This document shows positions 34,623 to 43,677 of a stretch of 64,000 nucleotides of DNA, in pieces. The notes under the pieces are model-generated. The model worked only from the letters and a program-made list of their open reading frames with translations, searched no databases and was not told the origin of the DNA. Position 1 is the stretch's first letter; each line of letters opens with the position of its first letter. A program made the translations under genes and the position numbers. Source of the stretch: Stenotrophomonas africana. Lineage in GTDB: Bacteria > Pseudomonadota > Gammaproteobacteria > Xanthomonadales > Xanthomonadaceae. The stretch is taken from positions 558,001 to 622,000 of the forward strand of contig NZ_JABEME010000001.1 in the NCBI RefSeq assembly GCF_013004645.1. Reading direction: 5' to 3'.

Positions 34623-35083
34623 GCGGCCAACCTGCGCACCATCACCAGCACGCGATAGCTGTGGTTGTCGGCTTCCTGCAGCGGCTTCCAGCCCAGCCGA
34701 GCGTACAGGCCGCCATCCAGCGCTTCGGTCTGTAGATACAACTCGGAAACGCCCATCCGAACCGCCTGCGCCGCTGCCTGCTCGACCAGCCCACTGGCCA
34801 GTCCGTGGCACCGATGGCTGTCGGCCACGAACACGCTGCCCAGCCAGTGCTCATACTGCGGGAATGCCTGCATCTCCCTGCGCTTGAGCTGCACGGCACC
34901 AACCAACCGGTCTCCATCGAAGGCGGCGATCAGGTGCGGGAAACCTCCGGCGTCCTGCGGCGGATTGAGCCGCTGCAGTTCCTGTTCCAGCGACAGGCCC
35001 GCGTCCTGGCCCCATTGTGCGTGGTACCACTCGGCCAGTTGCTGCCGTTCCGGTGCGCCAGCGGGTAATACCTTGAATTCCAT
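34619..35083 (-). CDS. GNAT-family N-acetyltransferase
   Basis: Predicted acetyl-CoA-dependent acetyltransferase of 154 residues. The central strand-turn motif for acetyl-CoA binding appears as GSVFVADSHRCHGLASGLVE (about residues 82-101), followed by the expected helix and the closing YARLGWKPLQEADN. The substrate cannot be named. It is followed with a four-base overlap by a small membrane protein gene, and lies in a region with several GTAG palindromes. The family is secure, the function is open. Confidence 0.85.
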   Translation of the reverse strand: MEFKVLPAGAPERQQLAEWYHAQWGQDAGLSLEQELQRLNPPQDAGGFPHLIAAFDGDRLVGAVQLKRREMQAFPQYEHWLGSVFVADSHRCHGLASGLVEQAAAQAVRMGVSELYLQTEALDGGLYARLGWKPLQEADNHSYRVLVMVRRLAA

Positions 35084-35150
35084 GGCAATGCCTTGATCCC
35101 GATATTACCCAAGAGGATCACGGACGGCGCTTGAAGGGAAGCCCTCTGTG

Positions 35151-35215
35151 GAGTCGAGCCATGCTCGACTCATCAGGCCATGCGCGAAAGGCAGTCGAGC
35201 ATGGCTCGACTCTAC
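35151..35215. repeat. Inverted pair of SMAG/REP-like palindromes
   Basis: Two related palindromes, GAGTCGAGCCATGCTCGACT at 35151-35170 and its inverted copy at 35193-35215 ending in CTAC, face each other across 22 bases. Paired REP elements of this kind can fold into one large hairpin in RNA. They lie in the gap between two minus-strand genes. Confidence 0.75.
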
Positions 35216-35234
35216 AGGAGCCGCAGGCGGCAAC

Positions 35235-35621
35235 TCAGCCCTGCGCAAAGTCCTTCAGGATCTCGCCGACGCCGCTGGGCGAGATCTCGAAGCCCAGCGG
35301 GGTGCCCGGATTGATCACCACGCCGTAGCCACCCGGCACGCGGCGCAGCACGTCCAGCATCAGCCAGCGGATCTGGTGTTCGGCCTGCTGGCTGTAGATG
35401 CCCACCCGCGACGGATCGGTGAACACGGCCACGTGCAGGGTGCCCTGCTTGTCGAACAGCAGCGGGTCGAAGCCGCTGCCATCGGGGGTCACCAGGCTGC
35501 CGGTCAGCAGCACCACCTCGGAGGCGACGAAGGCCTCCATGAAGGCGCGGATCGGCACCGCCCCGTCCATCGCCGCCTTCAGCAGGGTTTCGATCGGGGT
35601 CTGCGGGGCGAGGTCGGTCAT
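35235..35621 (-). CDS. SseB-like N-terminal domain protein
   Basis: Cytoplasmic-looking protein of 128 residues that resembles the SseB N-terminal domain family (pattern around DPLLFDKQGTLHVAVFTDP and GGYGVVINPGTPLGFEISP). The family name comes from an enterobacterial protein, but most members have no assigned role. No signal peptide. The gene stands alone between two clusters of GTAG palindromes. Confidence 0.7.
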   Translation of the reverse strand: MTDLAPQTPIETLLKAAMDGAVPIRAFMEAFVASEVVLLTGSLVTPDGSGFDPLLFDKQGTLHVAVFTDPSRVGIYSQQAEHQIRWLMLDVLRRVPGGYGVVINPGTPLGFEISPSGVGEILKDFAQG

Positions 35622-35653
35622 GGGGGTACGGCAGGGCGTGAGGGGTGCCTATT

Positions 35654-35777
35654 GTAGAGTCGAGCTTGCTCGACTGCTCGAAGAGCGTGCCAACCAAGGT
35701 TGGCACCTACCAGAGCGGGAGTGCCAACCAAGGTTGGCATCCACCAGAGCGGAAGCGCCGGGCCATGCCCGGCGGCG
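35654..35777. repeat. Cluster of four SMAG/REP-like palindromes
   Basis: Four short palindromes in 124 bases: 35654-35675 (GTAG-ended, CGAGCTTGCTCG core), 35687-35710 (GTGCCAACCAAGGTTGGCAC then CTAC), 35721-35740 (same core as the second) and 35755-35777 (GCGCCGGGC/GCCCGGCGGC). The cluster lies right at the 3' end of the amylase gene and may stabilise or terminate its message. Confidence 0.75.
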
Positions 35778-35780
35778 CCC

Positions 35781-37496
35781 TCAGCGCCCCAGACGCTGGT
35801 CCCGCGACCGCTGGTCAGCCATCGCCTTGTCCAGCTCGGCCTGCAGCGCCGGCTGCTGCACGGCGGCATCCAGCACATACACCTTCACGCCGTGCGCGGG
35901 CACTTCGGCCTTCAGGGAGCCATCCACCTGCAACGAACCGCCGTCCAGTGCATCGCGCCAGCGGCCCGCCTGGACGTAACGCGCCACGGTGAGCGTCCTG
36001 GCCTGATCGCCCTTGTTCAGCAGCACCAGCGCGGTCTGCGCCACCTCGCCATGCTGCAGCACGCGGAAGAACACCGCCTCATCGCCCTGCAGGCGCTCGT
36101 TCACCTGCAGGCCCCGCTGCAGCGCCGGGGTGGCTTCACGCAACCGGGCGATACGCTGCAGCGGCGCGAAGATCGGACTCTTCGGCGCAGCATCCACACG
36201 TGGCTGGCCGAAGTACGCGCGATTGCCGGCATGCTCGGCACGGCCACGCATGAAGCCCGTCTCCGAACCGTAATAGACCACCGGAATGCCGCGCGCGGTG
36301 AACAGCCAGTTGTGCGCATCGATGAAGCCATCGTCGCTGGCCTGCAGGCGCGGCATGTCGTGGTTGTCGTAGAAGCTCATCAGCTCGTACGGGTTGGCGT
36401 ACGGTCCGCCGCTCAGGTGCAGCGGCTCGGCCAGTGTCTCAAAGCCCTTGGCGGCGGTGCCGAAGGTCTGCTCCAGCGCGCCGCGCAATGGGAAATCGAG
36501 CACGCTCACGTTGGCATTGGATGGCCAGGTGTGCTCGGCAATGGTCGCCGCGTTGTAGTCGAAGGCTTCGCCAAACATGAACATGCCCGGGTGCTCGGCA
36601 CGGATGCGCTTGACGAAGGCATGCCACCACGGGTGCGGCAGCCAGCCGATGGTGTCGATGCGCAACGCGTCCACGCCCTGCGCGGTCCATTGCAGGTAGG
36701 CACCGACCAGGTAGTCCATCACCGCCGGATTGTCCTGATTGAAGTCGGACAGCTCAGCCAGGTTGCCATCGAAGATCGAGCCATCCTTGCTATCGACCGG
36801 TCCAATGCTGTTGTAGAACGCGTGCAGCGGGTTGTGCTTCGGATCCAGTTTCTGCGGCGGCAGGTTCTGGTGGTCGGCGATCAGTTTTCCGTCCTTGTCG
36901 AAGATCTGCCCGAACTGCGGCTGTCGCGTCGGCATGGTCCAGGCCGGCGAGCCGTGGTTGCCCACGATGTCCAGCACCACCTTCAAGCCAGCACCGTGCA
37001 GGCCCTTGGTCAGCCCGGCGAAATCCAGGTTCTTGCTGGGCAGGTGCTCATCGAGCTTGTAGAAGTTGATGCCCCAGTACCCGTGGTAGCCGGTCTTGCC
37101 GCGGTCGGTCAGCGTGCTGGTGCAGCTGATCGGCTTGCTGCCGGTGAACGCCTCGTCCGGATTGTCCACGATGGGCGTGATCCATACCGCGCCGAAACCG
37201 AGGTTGCGGATGTACTGCGCGTTGTCGAGCACGCCGCGGAAATCACCACCGAGGTAGCCGATGTTGCCGTCCACCTTGTCCGGGCACGGCACCGGGATGT
37301 CGAAGGTACGGTGCTTGCCGCCCTGGTCGCGGTGATCGTTGGACGGATCGCCGTTGACGAAGCGGTCGGTGACCACGAAGTACACCGCATCGCTGGCGAA
37401 CGGTTCGGTGGTGCCCACATAGTCCGGGCGTGGCGCGGCCGCCGCATGGCCGGCCAGCAGTACCAGGAAAACAGCAACAGACAGCACACCGCGCAT
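35781..37496 (-). CDS. Periplasmic alpha-amylase family protein (GH13)
   Basis: Hydrolyses alpha-1,4-glucans, probably in the periplasm. Signal peptide at residues 1-20 (MRGVLSVAVFLVLLAGHAAA), then a GH13 TIM barrel. Catalytic motifs are present: LRIDTIGW with the nucleophile near residue 279, MFGEAF with the acid/base near 309, and FYDNHDMP with the transition-state aspartate near 378. The protein has 571 residues. The ATG at 37496 shares one base with the stop of the upstream MFS gene and begins the signal peptide, so longer upstream frames are rejected. It is the third gene of the glycosidase-transporter-amylase operon. Confidence 0.9.
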   Translation of the reverse strand: MRGVLSVAVFLVLLAGHAAAAPRPDYVGTTEPFASDAVYFVVTDRFVNGDPSNDHRDQGGKHRTFDIPVPCPDKVDGNIGYLGGDFRGVLDNAQYIRNLGFGAVWITPIVDNPDEAFTGSKPISCTSTLTDRGKTGYHGYWGINFYKLDEHLPSKNLDFAGLTKGLHGAGLKVVLDIVGNHGSPAWTMPTRQPQFGQIFDKDGKLIADHQNLPPQKLDPKHNPLHAFYNSIGPVDSKDGSIFDGNLAELSDFNQDNPAVMDYLVGAYLQWTAQGVDALRIDTIGWLPHPWWHAFVKRIRAEHPGMFMFGEAFDYNAATIAEHTWPSNANVSVLDFPLRGALEQTFGTAAKGFETLAEPLHLSGGPYANPYELMSFYDNHDMPRLQASDDGFIDAHNWLFTARGIPVVYYGSETGFMRGRAEHAGNRAYFGQPRVDAAPKSPIFAPLQRIARLREATPALQRGLQVNERLQGDEAVFFRVLQHGEVAQTALVLLNKGDQARTLTVARYVQAGRWRDALDGGSLQVDGSLKAEVPAHGVKVYVLDAAVQQPALQAELDKAMADQRSRDQRLGR

Positions 37497-38983
37497 CACA
37501 CCACCTCCGGACGGGACGGAACCCGCAGCACGCACAGGCCGGCCAGGAACAGGCTGCAGCCGCCCAGCACCAGCACATGCATCGGCTGACCACCCAGCCA
37601 TGCGCGCAGGGCAAAGCCAAGCGCACTAGCCGCCACCAGCTGCGGGATCACGATGAAGAAATTGAAGATGCCCATATACACACCCATCTTCGACGCCGGC
37701 ACGCTGTCGGACAGCAGTGCATACGGCAACGACAGGATCGAGGCCCAGGCAAAGCCCACACCAACCATCGACAGCAGCAGCCAGTGCGGGTCGCGGATGA
37801 ACATCAGCGAGACCAGGCCGGCGCCGCCCAGCCACAGGTTGACCAGGTGGCTCCAGCGCAGGCCGATCGCACGCACCATCGGCGGAATCAGCACCGCCGC
37901 CAGCGCAGCGAAGCCGTTGTAGGCGCCAAACAGCACGCCCACCCAGTTGGCACCTTCGTTGTAGGCGGCCGACTGTGGATCGGTCGAACCGAAATGGGTA
38001 CCTGCCACCGCAGCGGTGGTGTAGATCCACATGGCGAACAGCGCGAACCACGAGAAGAACTGCACCCACGCCAGGCGGCGCATGGTGACCGGCATCGCGC
38101 GCAGGTCGCCGACGATGGCGGCCAGCATATGCGTGGCCGGCAGCGCGCGCGCGGCCGCCAGCAGCAGGCCGTAGCCGGCGCACAGGCCGGCCAGCACGTA
38201 CAGCATCCGGTCGCCCTGCCGCCACGCGATCAGCAGCGCCAGCAGCACGCCCAGCCCCAGCCATACGGCCACCTGCGCCCACGGTGCCGGGCCGTTGATC
38301 GCGGCCGCCGCGTGATGCGCCGGCGGCTCTGCATCATCGAAGCCGGCCAGTTCCACCGGTGAGTACTCGCGGGTGCTGACCACCGTCCAGGTGATCGCGG
38401 CCAGCAGCACCACCGCGCCGAAGTAGAACGCATAGCGCACGGTGTCCGGCACCTCACCCGCAGCGGCCGTATTGGCGACCCCGAAGTGGGCCAGGATGAA
38501 CGGCAGAAAGCTGGCGACGATGGCACCCACGCCGATGAAGAAGCTCTGCATGGCATAGCCAGTCGGGCGCTGGCGTGGCGCCAGCTGGTCGCCGACGAAG
38601 GCGCGGAACGGCTCCATCGATACGTTGATCGAGGCATCCAGCACCCACAACGTGCCGGCCGCGATCCACAACGTCGGCGAGTTCGGCATCACCAGCAAGG
38701 CCAGCGTGGTCAGCACCGCACCGATCATGAAGTACGGACGGCGGCGCCCCCAGCGCGTCCAGGTGCGGTCGGACAGGTAGCCGATTACCGGCTGCACCAG
38801 CAGGCCGGTCAGCGGCGCGGCGATCCACAATCCTGGTACCGCGTCGATGTCCGCGCCCAGTGTCTCGAAGATGCGGCTGGCATTGGCGTTCTGCAGGGCG
38901 AATCCGAACTGGATGCCGAGGAAGCCGAAGCACATGTTCCAGATCTGCCAGAACGACAGCTGCGGTTTTGCCGTGCGATTCAT
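37496..38983 (-). CDS. MFS sugar transporter, probable maltose/disaccharide symporter
   Basis: Inner-membrane carrier with 12 hydrophobic segments in 495 residues. It begins with the pattern of the SLC45-type sucrose/maltose symporters (FWQIWNMCFGFLGIQFGFAL, then QPVIGYLSDRTWTRWGRRRP with the RWGRRRP loop). The start overlaps the stop of the upstream glycosidase gene by four bases, and its stop touches the amylase start, so all three are translationally linked. With enzymes that release maltose and maltodextrins on both sides, the substrate is probably maltose; the exact sugar cannot be read from the sequence. Confidence 0.9.
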   Translation of the reverse strand: MNRTAKPQLSFWQIWNMCFGFLGIQFGFALQNANASRIFETLGADIDAVPGLWIAAPLTGLLVQPVIGYLSDRTWTRWGRRRPYFMIGAVLTTLALLVMPNSPTLWIAAGTLWVLDASINVSMEPFRAFVGDQLAPRQRPTGYAMQSFFIGVGAIVASFLPFILAHFGVANTAAAGEVPDTVRYAFYFGAVVLLAAITWTVVSTREYSPVELAGFDDAEPPAHHAAAAINGPAPWAQVAVWLGLGVLLALLIAWRQGDRMLYVLAGLCAGYGLLLAAARALPATHMLAAIVGDLRAMPVTMRRLAWVQFFSWFALFAMWIYTTAAVAGTHFGSTDPQSAAYNEGANWVGVLFGAYNGFAALAAVLIPPMVRAIGLRWSHLVNLWLGGAGLVSLMFIRDPHWLLLSMVGVGFAWASILSLPYALLSDSVPASKMGVYMGIFNFFIVIPQLVAASALGFALRAWLGGQPMHVLVLGGCSLFLAGLCVLRVPSRPEVV

Positions 38984-41172
38984 CGTGCGCCCTCTGCCAT
39001 CGCCACGGGTGCTACCGTCAGCGCCTGCACCTGGGCCTGGTTGAGCACGCCATCGCGCCCGCCCTTGCCCCCGGTGTAGTGCGCGAAGTGCTGCAGCGCG
39101 CTCATGTTGAAGCCTTCTTCAAGCGCGACCGTGCACCGGCCCTTGGGCACAGTGAATGCCGCCGAGGTCGAGTCCTGCACGGCCACGCTGTGCGGCAGGG
39201 TGACGGTGTGCCGTTGCAACGACTGGCCCGGGCAGTGCAGCACCAGTTGCTTCACCGCAGCGGTGACGCCGGTGTTGATCGGCCCATTCGGGTTGCTGTA
39301 TTGCAGGCGCAGGCGCACCTGCCCGGCCTTGGCCGAGGTGAACTGCCAGCGATCCTCGCCCTTCAGCACCTGCTGCGGACCGACGCAGACCATCGGGCTG
39401 TGCAGCGATTCCAACGCGCCATCGCGCCGGGTCAGGCTGAGGCAATGCTGCAGGCCATCGTCACTGATGTGCGCCTGGCCGTTGCTGGCGGCGACAACCG
39501 TGCCGTCCATCCACAGTACCTGGTCGGCTGCCACAGGAACGTTCCAGCCCGCGCCATTGCGCAGGGCCTGCGGCGCCGCCGGTATTGCCGGCGCACGCGC
39601 GTTGGCATCCGCAGTCGTGGCAGCGAAACCGGCTGCTGCCGGGGCCGCGACCAGCTGCACCGTGGTGGTCGCGCCACGCGTGGTGGTTCTGCCTGCCACC
39701 AGCAGGCCATCGCCCAGGTTCTGCGGGCGCTCCAGCACATAGCGCTTGCCGTTGGCTTCCAACGTGATGCGGGGGCGCGTGCCGAACAGTTCGGGCACCA
39801 GCACGGCCGGCAGCTTGGGCTGCACGCGGCCATCGTCCTGCACGCCGAATACGCCCTCGACCACCATCGACAGATAGCCGGCCACCGACCACAGCTGGCG
39901 TTCGGAATTGACCACCGGGCCGCTCAGTGCGCCCTCCTCGACATGCACGGCCTGGCTGACCAGCTCGTAGTTCTCCATGTTGGAGCCGGCCAGCGCGGCG
40001 CCCTGCATCAACGAGCGGATTTCGGCGGCGATGCGCGGCGCATCATCCAGCTGCCGCGCCGCGCGCAGCGAGTACGCACTGACGAACGGCCAGATCGCGC
40101 GATTGTGGTAGATCGGCTGTTGCGCCTCCTGCGGCCAGACCACCGGGCTGCCGGCCGGTCCCATCGGGTAGGCGGCCAGCGCACGGCGCGCGCGTTCCGG
40201 GGGCAGCACCTCGGCCAGGATGCCCAGCGACAGGCCGAGCAGATCGACCTTGGCATACGGCACCGGGTGCGCCGCTTCGCCGATGTAGCTCATGTATTGA
40301 CCGATGTCCTCGCGCCAGAAGCGCGCATCGATCTGCCGTGCCAACGCATCGGCCCATGCCTTGTAGTCGGCCACGCGGGCATCGCCGCGCTGGCCTGCCA
40401 GGCGTTCGGCCAGGCGCAGTGCCTGATAGTGCAGCACGTTGGTGGATAGTGCGTAGGAATCACCGATGAAGCGCACGTCCTCGCGGGTCCAGTCCGGATA
40501 GGTCTGCTCGCGCCAGTCCAGGAACGAGGTCTCGCCACGGTACAGGCCCACCTGCGCGTCGAACACCATCGCGCGGTCCTGCGCCAGCGTGCCCTTCAGC
40601 GCCTGCCAGACCTGGTCGGCAAACGCGCGATCCTCCAGCAGATGACGTGCCGCCAGGAACCACACCACGCGATCGCTGCTGATCGGCCAGCTGCCACCGG
40701 AACCGGTGTCCTGCGCCACGAACAGGCCGGGCGTGTGCCCGTCGCGCGCCGCCGACAGCTTGAACTGCAGCGACTGCCGGGTGCGCTCCGGGTCCAGCCG
40801 CGCCAGCGCCAGATCGGCGGCGAAGCTGACATCGCGGGTCCACACATAGGGCCAGCGCGCGCCGGTCTGGAAGCACTCGCACGGCACCGGTCGGCCTTCG
40901 TCGAACGCGGGATCGCGAATCGCGTCCACGCGGTCCTGGTCCATCTCCTGCTGGGCCAGCGCGAACAACGCGTCGAACATCACGCTGCCGGTCTGGCTGC
41001 GCATCGGTGCGGCTGCGATCTGCACTGCGCCCTTCGGCGCATGCAGCACGAAGCTGCCGTTGGCAGCGGCTTCGGCGCGCGCATGGCGGCCGTCGAATTG
41101 CAGGTCGGCCGCCTGCGCGGTCGATCCCAGCGCTGCCCCCAGGGCAGCGGTCAGGCAAATGATCTTCAGCAT
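38980..41172 (-). CDS. Six-hairpin glycosidase-like protein, periplasmic
   Basis: Exported protein of 730 residues with a signal peptide (MLKIICLTAALGAALGSTAQA). The central part (about 60-480) resembles (alpha/alpha)6-barrel glycosidases: WPYVWTRDVSFAADLALARL, DTGSGGSWPISSDRVVWFL and WSVAGYLSMVVEGVFGV. The C-terminal 200 residues form a beta-rich, carbohydrate-binding-like region. The exact glycosidase family is not clear to me; a glucoamylase or debranching role would fit the neighbours. I start it at 41172, where the signal peptide begins; an upstream ATG at 41244 has no supporting feature. It is the first gene of the operon with the transporter and amylase, divergent from the GH97 gene, with a shared operator between them. 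Confidence 0.75.
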   Translation of the reverse strand: MLKIICLTAALGAALGSTAQAADLQFDGRHARAEAAANGSFVLHAPKGAVQIAAAPMRSQTGSVMFDALFALAQQEMDQDRVDAIRDPAFDEGRPVPCECFQTGARWPYVWTRDVSFAADLALARLDPERTRQSLQFKLSAARDGHTPGLFVAQDTGSGGSWPISSDRVVWFLAARHLLEDRAFADQVWQALKGTLAQDRAMVFDAQVGLYRGETSFLDWREQTYPDWTREDVRFIGDSYALSTNVLHYQALRLAERLAGQRGDARVADYKAWADALARQIDARFWREDIGQYMSYIGEAAHPVPYAKVDLLGLSLGILAEVLPPERARRALAAYPMGPAGSPVVWPQEAQQPIYHNRAIWPFVSAYSLRAARQLDDAPRIAAEIRSLMQGAALAGSNMENYELVSQAVHVEEGALSGPVVNSERQLWSVAGYLSMVVEGVFGVQDDGRVQPKLPAVLVPELFGTRPRITLEANGKRYVLERPQNLGDGLLVAGRTTTRGATTTVQLVAAPAAAGFAATTADANARAPAIPAAPQALRNGAGWNVPVAADQVLWMDGTVVAASNGQAHISDDGLQHCLSLTRRDGALESLHSPMVCVGPQQVLKGEDRWQFTSAKAGQVRLRLQYSNPNGPINTGVTAAVKQLVLHCPGQSLQRHTVTLPHSVAVQDSTSAAFTVPKGRCTVALEEGFNMSALQHFAHYTGGKGGRDGVLNQAQVQALTVAPVAMAEGAR

Positions 41173-41322
41173 CGAAGCGGCGGACCGGCTTGCGCCCGTC
41201 GGCCTCCCTCCCTCTCTGCACGCGTTGTAGGTCCGCACCACCATTGCCGGTGGACGGGCGCGGCCCCTCCCTCAAGGTGCCTTGGCCCCATGGTAGACGC
41301 GGGGCTGTCGGCTGCGTCCATC

Positions 41323-41336
41323 TGCATACGTATTCA
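41323..41336. promoter_or_regulatory. LacI-type operator candidate in the divergent maltodextrin promoter region
   Basis: TGCATACGTATTCA, an imperfect palindrome with the central CG typical of LacI-family operators. It lies in the 243-base gap between the divergent six-hairpin glycosidase and GH97 genes and is identical to the sites at 43540 and 48334. Confidence 0.8.
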
Positions 41337-41415
41337 TGGCGCTGCGCGGTAGCGCGCCGGCTGCGCTGGCTTATGGTCCGGGTCTGCCAACGGCGCCTTT
41401 GGAGGGGAACTGCCG

Positions 41416-43461
41416 ATGTCACCCACTGCTGTACGCGCGGCAATCGCGCACCTGCTCGGCCTGGCCCTGCTGGCCTGGGCCACGCTGGCACAGGCCGCGC
41501 CACAGGTCGCCAGCGTCGAATCACCGGGCAAGGTGCTCAAGGTCAGCCTCGTGCTGGACGGCGGCACCGCCCGCTACCGCGTCGAGCGTTTCGGCGAGCC
41601 CGTGGTGGAGGATTCGAAGCTCGGCTTCGCCCTGCGCGATGGCCGCCTGGACCGCGATTTCGCCCTGCTTGGCCAGCAGCGGCGCAGCGTCGACGACAGT
41701 TGGGAGCAGCCGTGGGGCGAGCGCCGGCTCACCCGCAACCACTTCAACGAGCTGACCGTGCAGCTGGCCGAGACCACCGGCAGCAGGCGCCGGCTGGATG
41801 TGGTGTTCCGCGTCTACGACGATGGCGTTGGCTTCCGCTATGCGTTCCCCGAGCAGCCGAACCTGCGCGAAGCCATCATCGATGACGAACTGACCGAGTT
41901 CGCCATCGCGCAGGATTCCACCGCCTGGTGGATTCCCGCCGGCGAACCGATCCACTACGAATACCTGTACCAGCGCACGCCACTGCGCGAGGTGCCGCTG
42001 GTGCATACGCCGATGACCCTGCGCAGCCGCGATGGCCTGCACGTGGCGATCCACGAGGCCGCACTGGTGGACTACGCCGGCATGTGGCTGCGGCGCACAA
42101 AAGGACAACGCCTGCGCGCACAGCTGTCACCCTCGGCCGAAGGCTGGAAGGTGCGCCGCACCCTGCCCTTCGCCACGCCGTGGCGCACGCTGCAGATCGC
42201 CGACCGTGCCGGTGGCCTGGTCGAATCGGACCTGATCCTCAACCTCAACGAACCCAATGCGCTGGGCGATGTGAGCTGGGTGAAGCCGGCCAAGTACCTG
42301 GGCGTGTGGTGGTCGATGCACCTGGACAACGAAAGCTGGGCGACCGGGCCGAAGCATGCGGCCACCACCGCCAAAACGAAGAAGGTGATCGACTTCGCCG
42401 CCGCGCATGGCTTCCGTGGCGTGCTGGTGGAAGGCTGGAATCCGGGCTGGGACGGCATGTGGGTGGGCAATGGCTACGACTTCGATTTCACCCGTGCCAC
42501 GCCTGATTTCGATATCGAAGCGCTTTCAGCGTATGGCCTGAAGAAAGGTGTGCACCTGATCGGCCACCACGAAACCGGCTGCGCCATCGAACACTACGAG
42601 AATCAGCTGGGCGATGCGCTGGACCTGTACGCACGGCTGGGCGTGGACCAGTTCAAGACCGGTTACGTCTGCGATGATGGCCAGGTCGACCGGCGTGATC
42701 CGGCTGGCGGCCCGCTCTGGCGCGAGTGGCACGACGGGCAGTTCATGGCCCGCCACCACCTGAAGGTGGTGCAGGAGGCCGCGCGCCGGCATCTGTCGGT
42801 GAACCCGCATGAGCCGATCAAGGACACCGGCCTGCGCCGTACCTACCCCAACTGGATCTCGCGCGAGGGCGCGCGTGGCATGGAATACAACGCCTGGGGC
42901 CAGCCGCCGAATCCGCCGGAGCACGAGGTCAACCTGGTGTTCACCCGGATGCTGGCCGGGCCGATGGATTACACCCCCGGCATCCTCAGCCTGAAGGGCC
43001 GCCACGGCCAGGCCATCCCCAGCACGCTGGCCCGCCAGCTTGCCCTGTACGTGGTGCTGTACAGCCCGATCCAGATGGCCGCCGACCTGCCCGAGCACTA
43101 CCTGCAGCACCGCGAGGCATTCCGCTTCATCGAGGACGTGGCGGTGGACTGGGAGCAGAGCCGCGTGCTCGATGGCGAAGTGGGCGACTACGTGACGATC
43201 GTGCGCCGCGACCGCAACAGCCGCGACTGGTTCCTCGGCAGCATCACCGATGAGCACGGCCGCGTACTGCCGGTGTCGCTGGGCTTCCTGGAGCCTGGCG
43301 TGCGCTATCGCGCCGAGATCTACCGCGATGGTGAAGGCGCTGATTTCCGCAGCAACCCGTTCGCGTTCGCACGCGAGCCCCGCGAGGTGACCAGTACCGA
43401 CGCACTGACGCTGGTGCTTGCGCCGGGTGGCGGGCAGGCCATTCGCTTCACACCGCTGTGA
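41416..43461 (+). CDS. GH97 alpha-glucosidase (SusB-like)
   Basis: Exported enzyme that releases glucose from maltodextrins, 681 residues. A signal peptide covers residues 1-27. An N-terminal beta-sandwich (about 30-270) is followed by a TIM barrel with VLVEGWNPGWDGMW near 337, the motif NPHEPIKDTGLRRTYPN near 465 and REGARGMEYNAW near 483, then a small C-terminal beta domain. The glutamates in the last two motifs match the inverting, SusB-type branch rather than the retaining alpha-galactosidase branch. A strong ribosome-binding site (GGAGGGGA) precedes the ATG. It is transcribed divergently from the six-hairpin glycosidase and the shared operator lies 80 bases upstream. Confidence 0.92.
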   Translation: MSPTAVRAAIAHLLGLALLAWATLAQAAPQVASVESPGKVLKVSLVLDGGTARYRVERFGEPVVEDSKLGFALRDGRLDRDFALLGQQRRSVDDSWEQPWGERRLTRNHFNELTVQLAETTGSRRRLDVVFRVYDDGVGFRYAFPEQPNLREAIIDDELTEFAIAQDSTAWWIPAGEPIHYEYLYQRTPLREVPLVHTPMTLRSRDGLHVAIHEAALVDYAGMWLRRTKGQRLRAQLSPSAEGWKVRRTLPFATPWRTLQIADRAGGLVESDLILNLNEPNALGDVSWVKPAKYLGVWWSMHLDNESWATGPKHAATTAKTKKVIDFAAAHGFRGVLVEGWNPGWDGMWVGNGYDFDFTRATPDFDIEALSAYGLKKGVHLIGHHETGCAIEHYENQLGDALDLYARLGVDQFKTGYVCDDGQVDRRDPAGGPLWREWHDGQFMARHHLKVVQEAARRHLSVNPHEPIKDTGLRRTYPNWISREGARGMEYNAWGQPPNPPEHEVNLVFTRMLAGPMDYTPGILSLKGRHGQAIPSTLARQLALYVVLYSPIQMAADLPEHYLQHREAFRFIEDVAVDWEQSRVLDGEVGDYVTIVRRDRNSRDWFLGSITDEHGRVLPVSLGFLEPGVRYRAEIYRDGEGADFRSNPFAFAREPREVTSTDALTLVLAPGGGQAIRFTPL

Positions 43462-43469
43462 ATGCCCCG

Positions 43470-43493
43470 GTAGTTCCGGCCGCTGGCCGGCAC
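43470..43493 (+). repeat. SMAG/REP-like palindrome with GTAG end
   Basis: GTAG followed by the palindrome CCGGCCGCTGGCCGG, eight bases after the GH97 stop codon. It may act as a 3' end structure for that gene. Confidence 0.7.
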
Positions 43494-43539
43494 CACCACA
43501 AGCAGGATCTGAAAGCGATTACATCCCTGCAAACGCCAT

Positions 43540-43553
43540 TGAATACGTATGCA
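43540..43553. promoter_or_regulatory. LacI-type operator candidate upstream of the TonB-dependent receptor
   Basis: The reverse complement of TGCATACGTATTCA, 125 bases before the receptor's ATG. It is an exact copy of the sites at 41323 and 48334, in the opposite orientation. Confidence 0.8.
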
Positions 43554-43677
43554 GGGTGATTCCCGCGAAGAACGCGCTGCCTACCATAGCGGCGACGACA
43601 GCGGCCACCGCGTCGCACGTTCACGGCACCGCCGGAACGCTCACAAATCGATCTGCAACATTGCCTGGGAGGGGAAA

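Noticed and set aside
35700-37589. A 629-codon plus-strand reading frame opposite the amylase gene
   Set aside because: Antisense shadow; the amylase on the minus strand has a signal peptide and all GH13 motifs.
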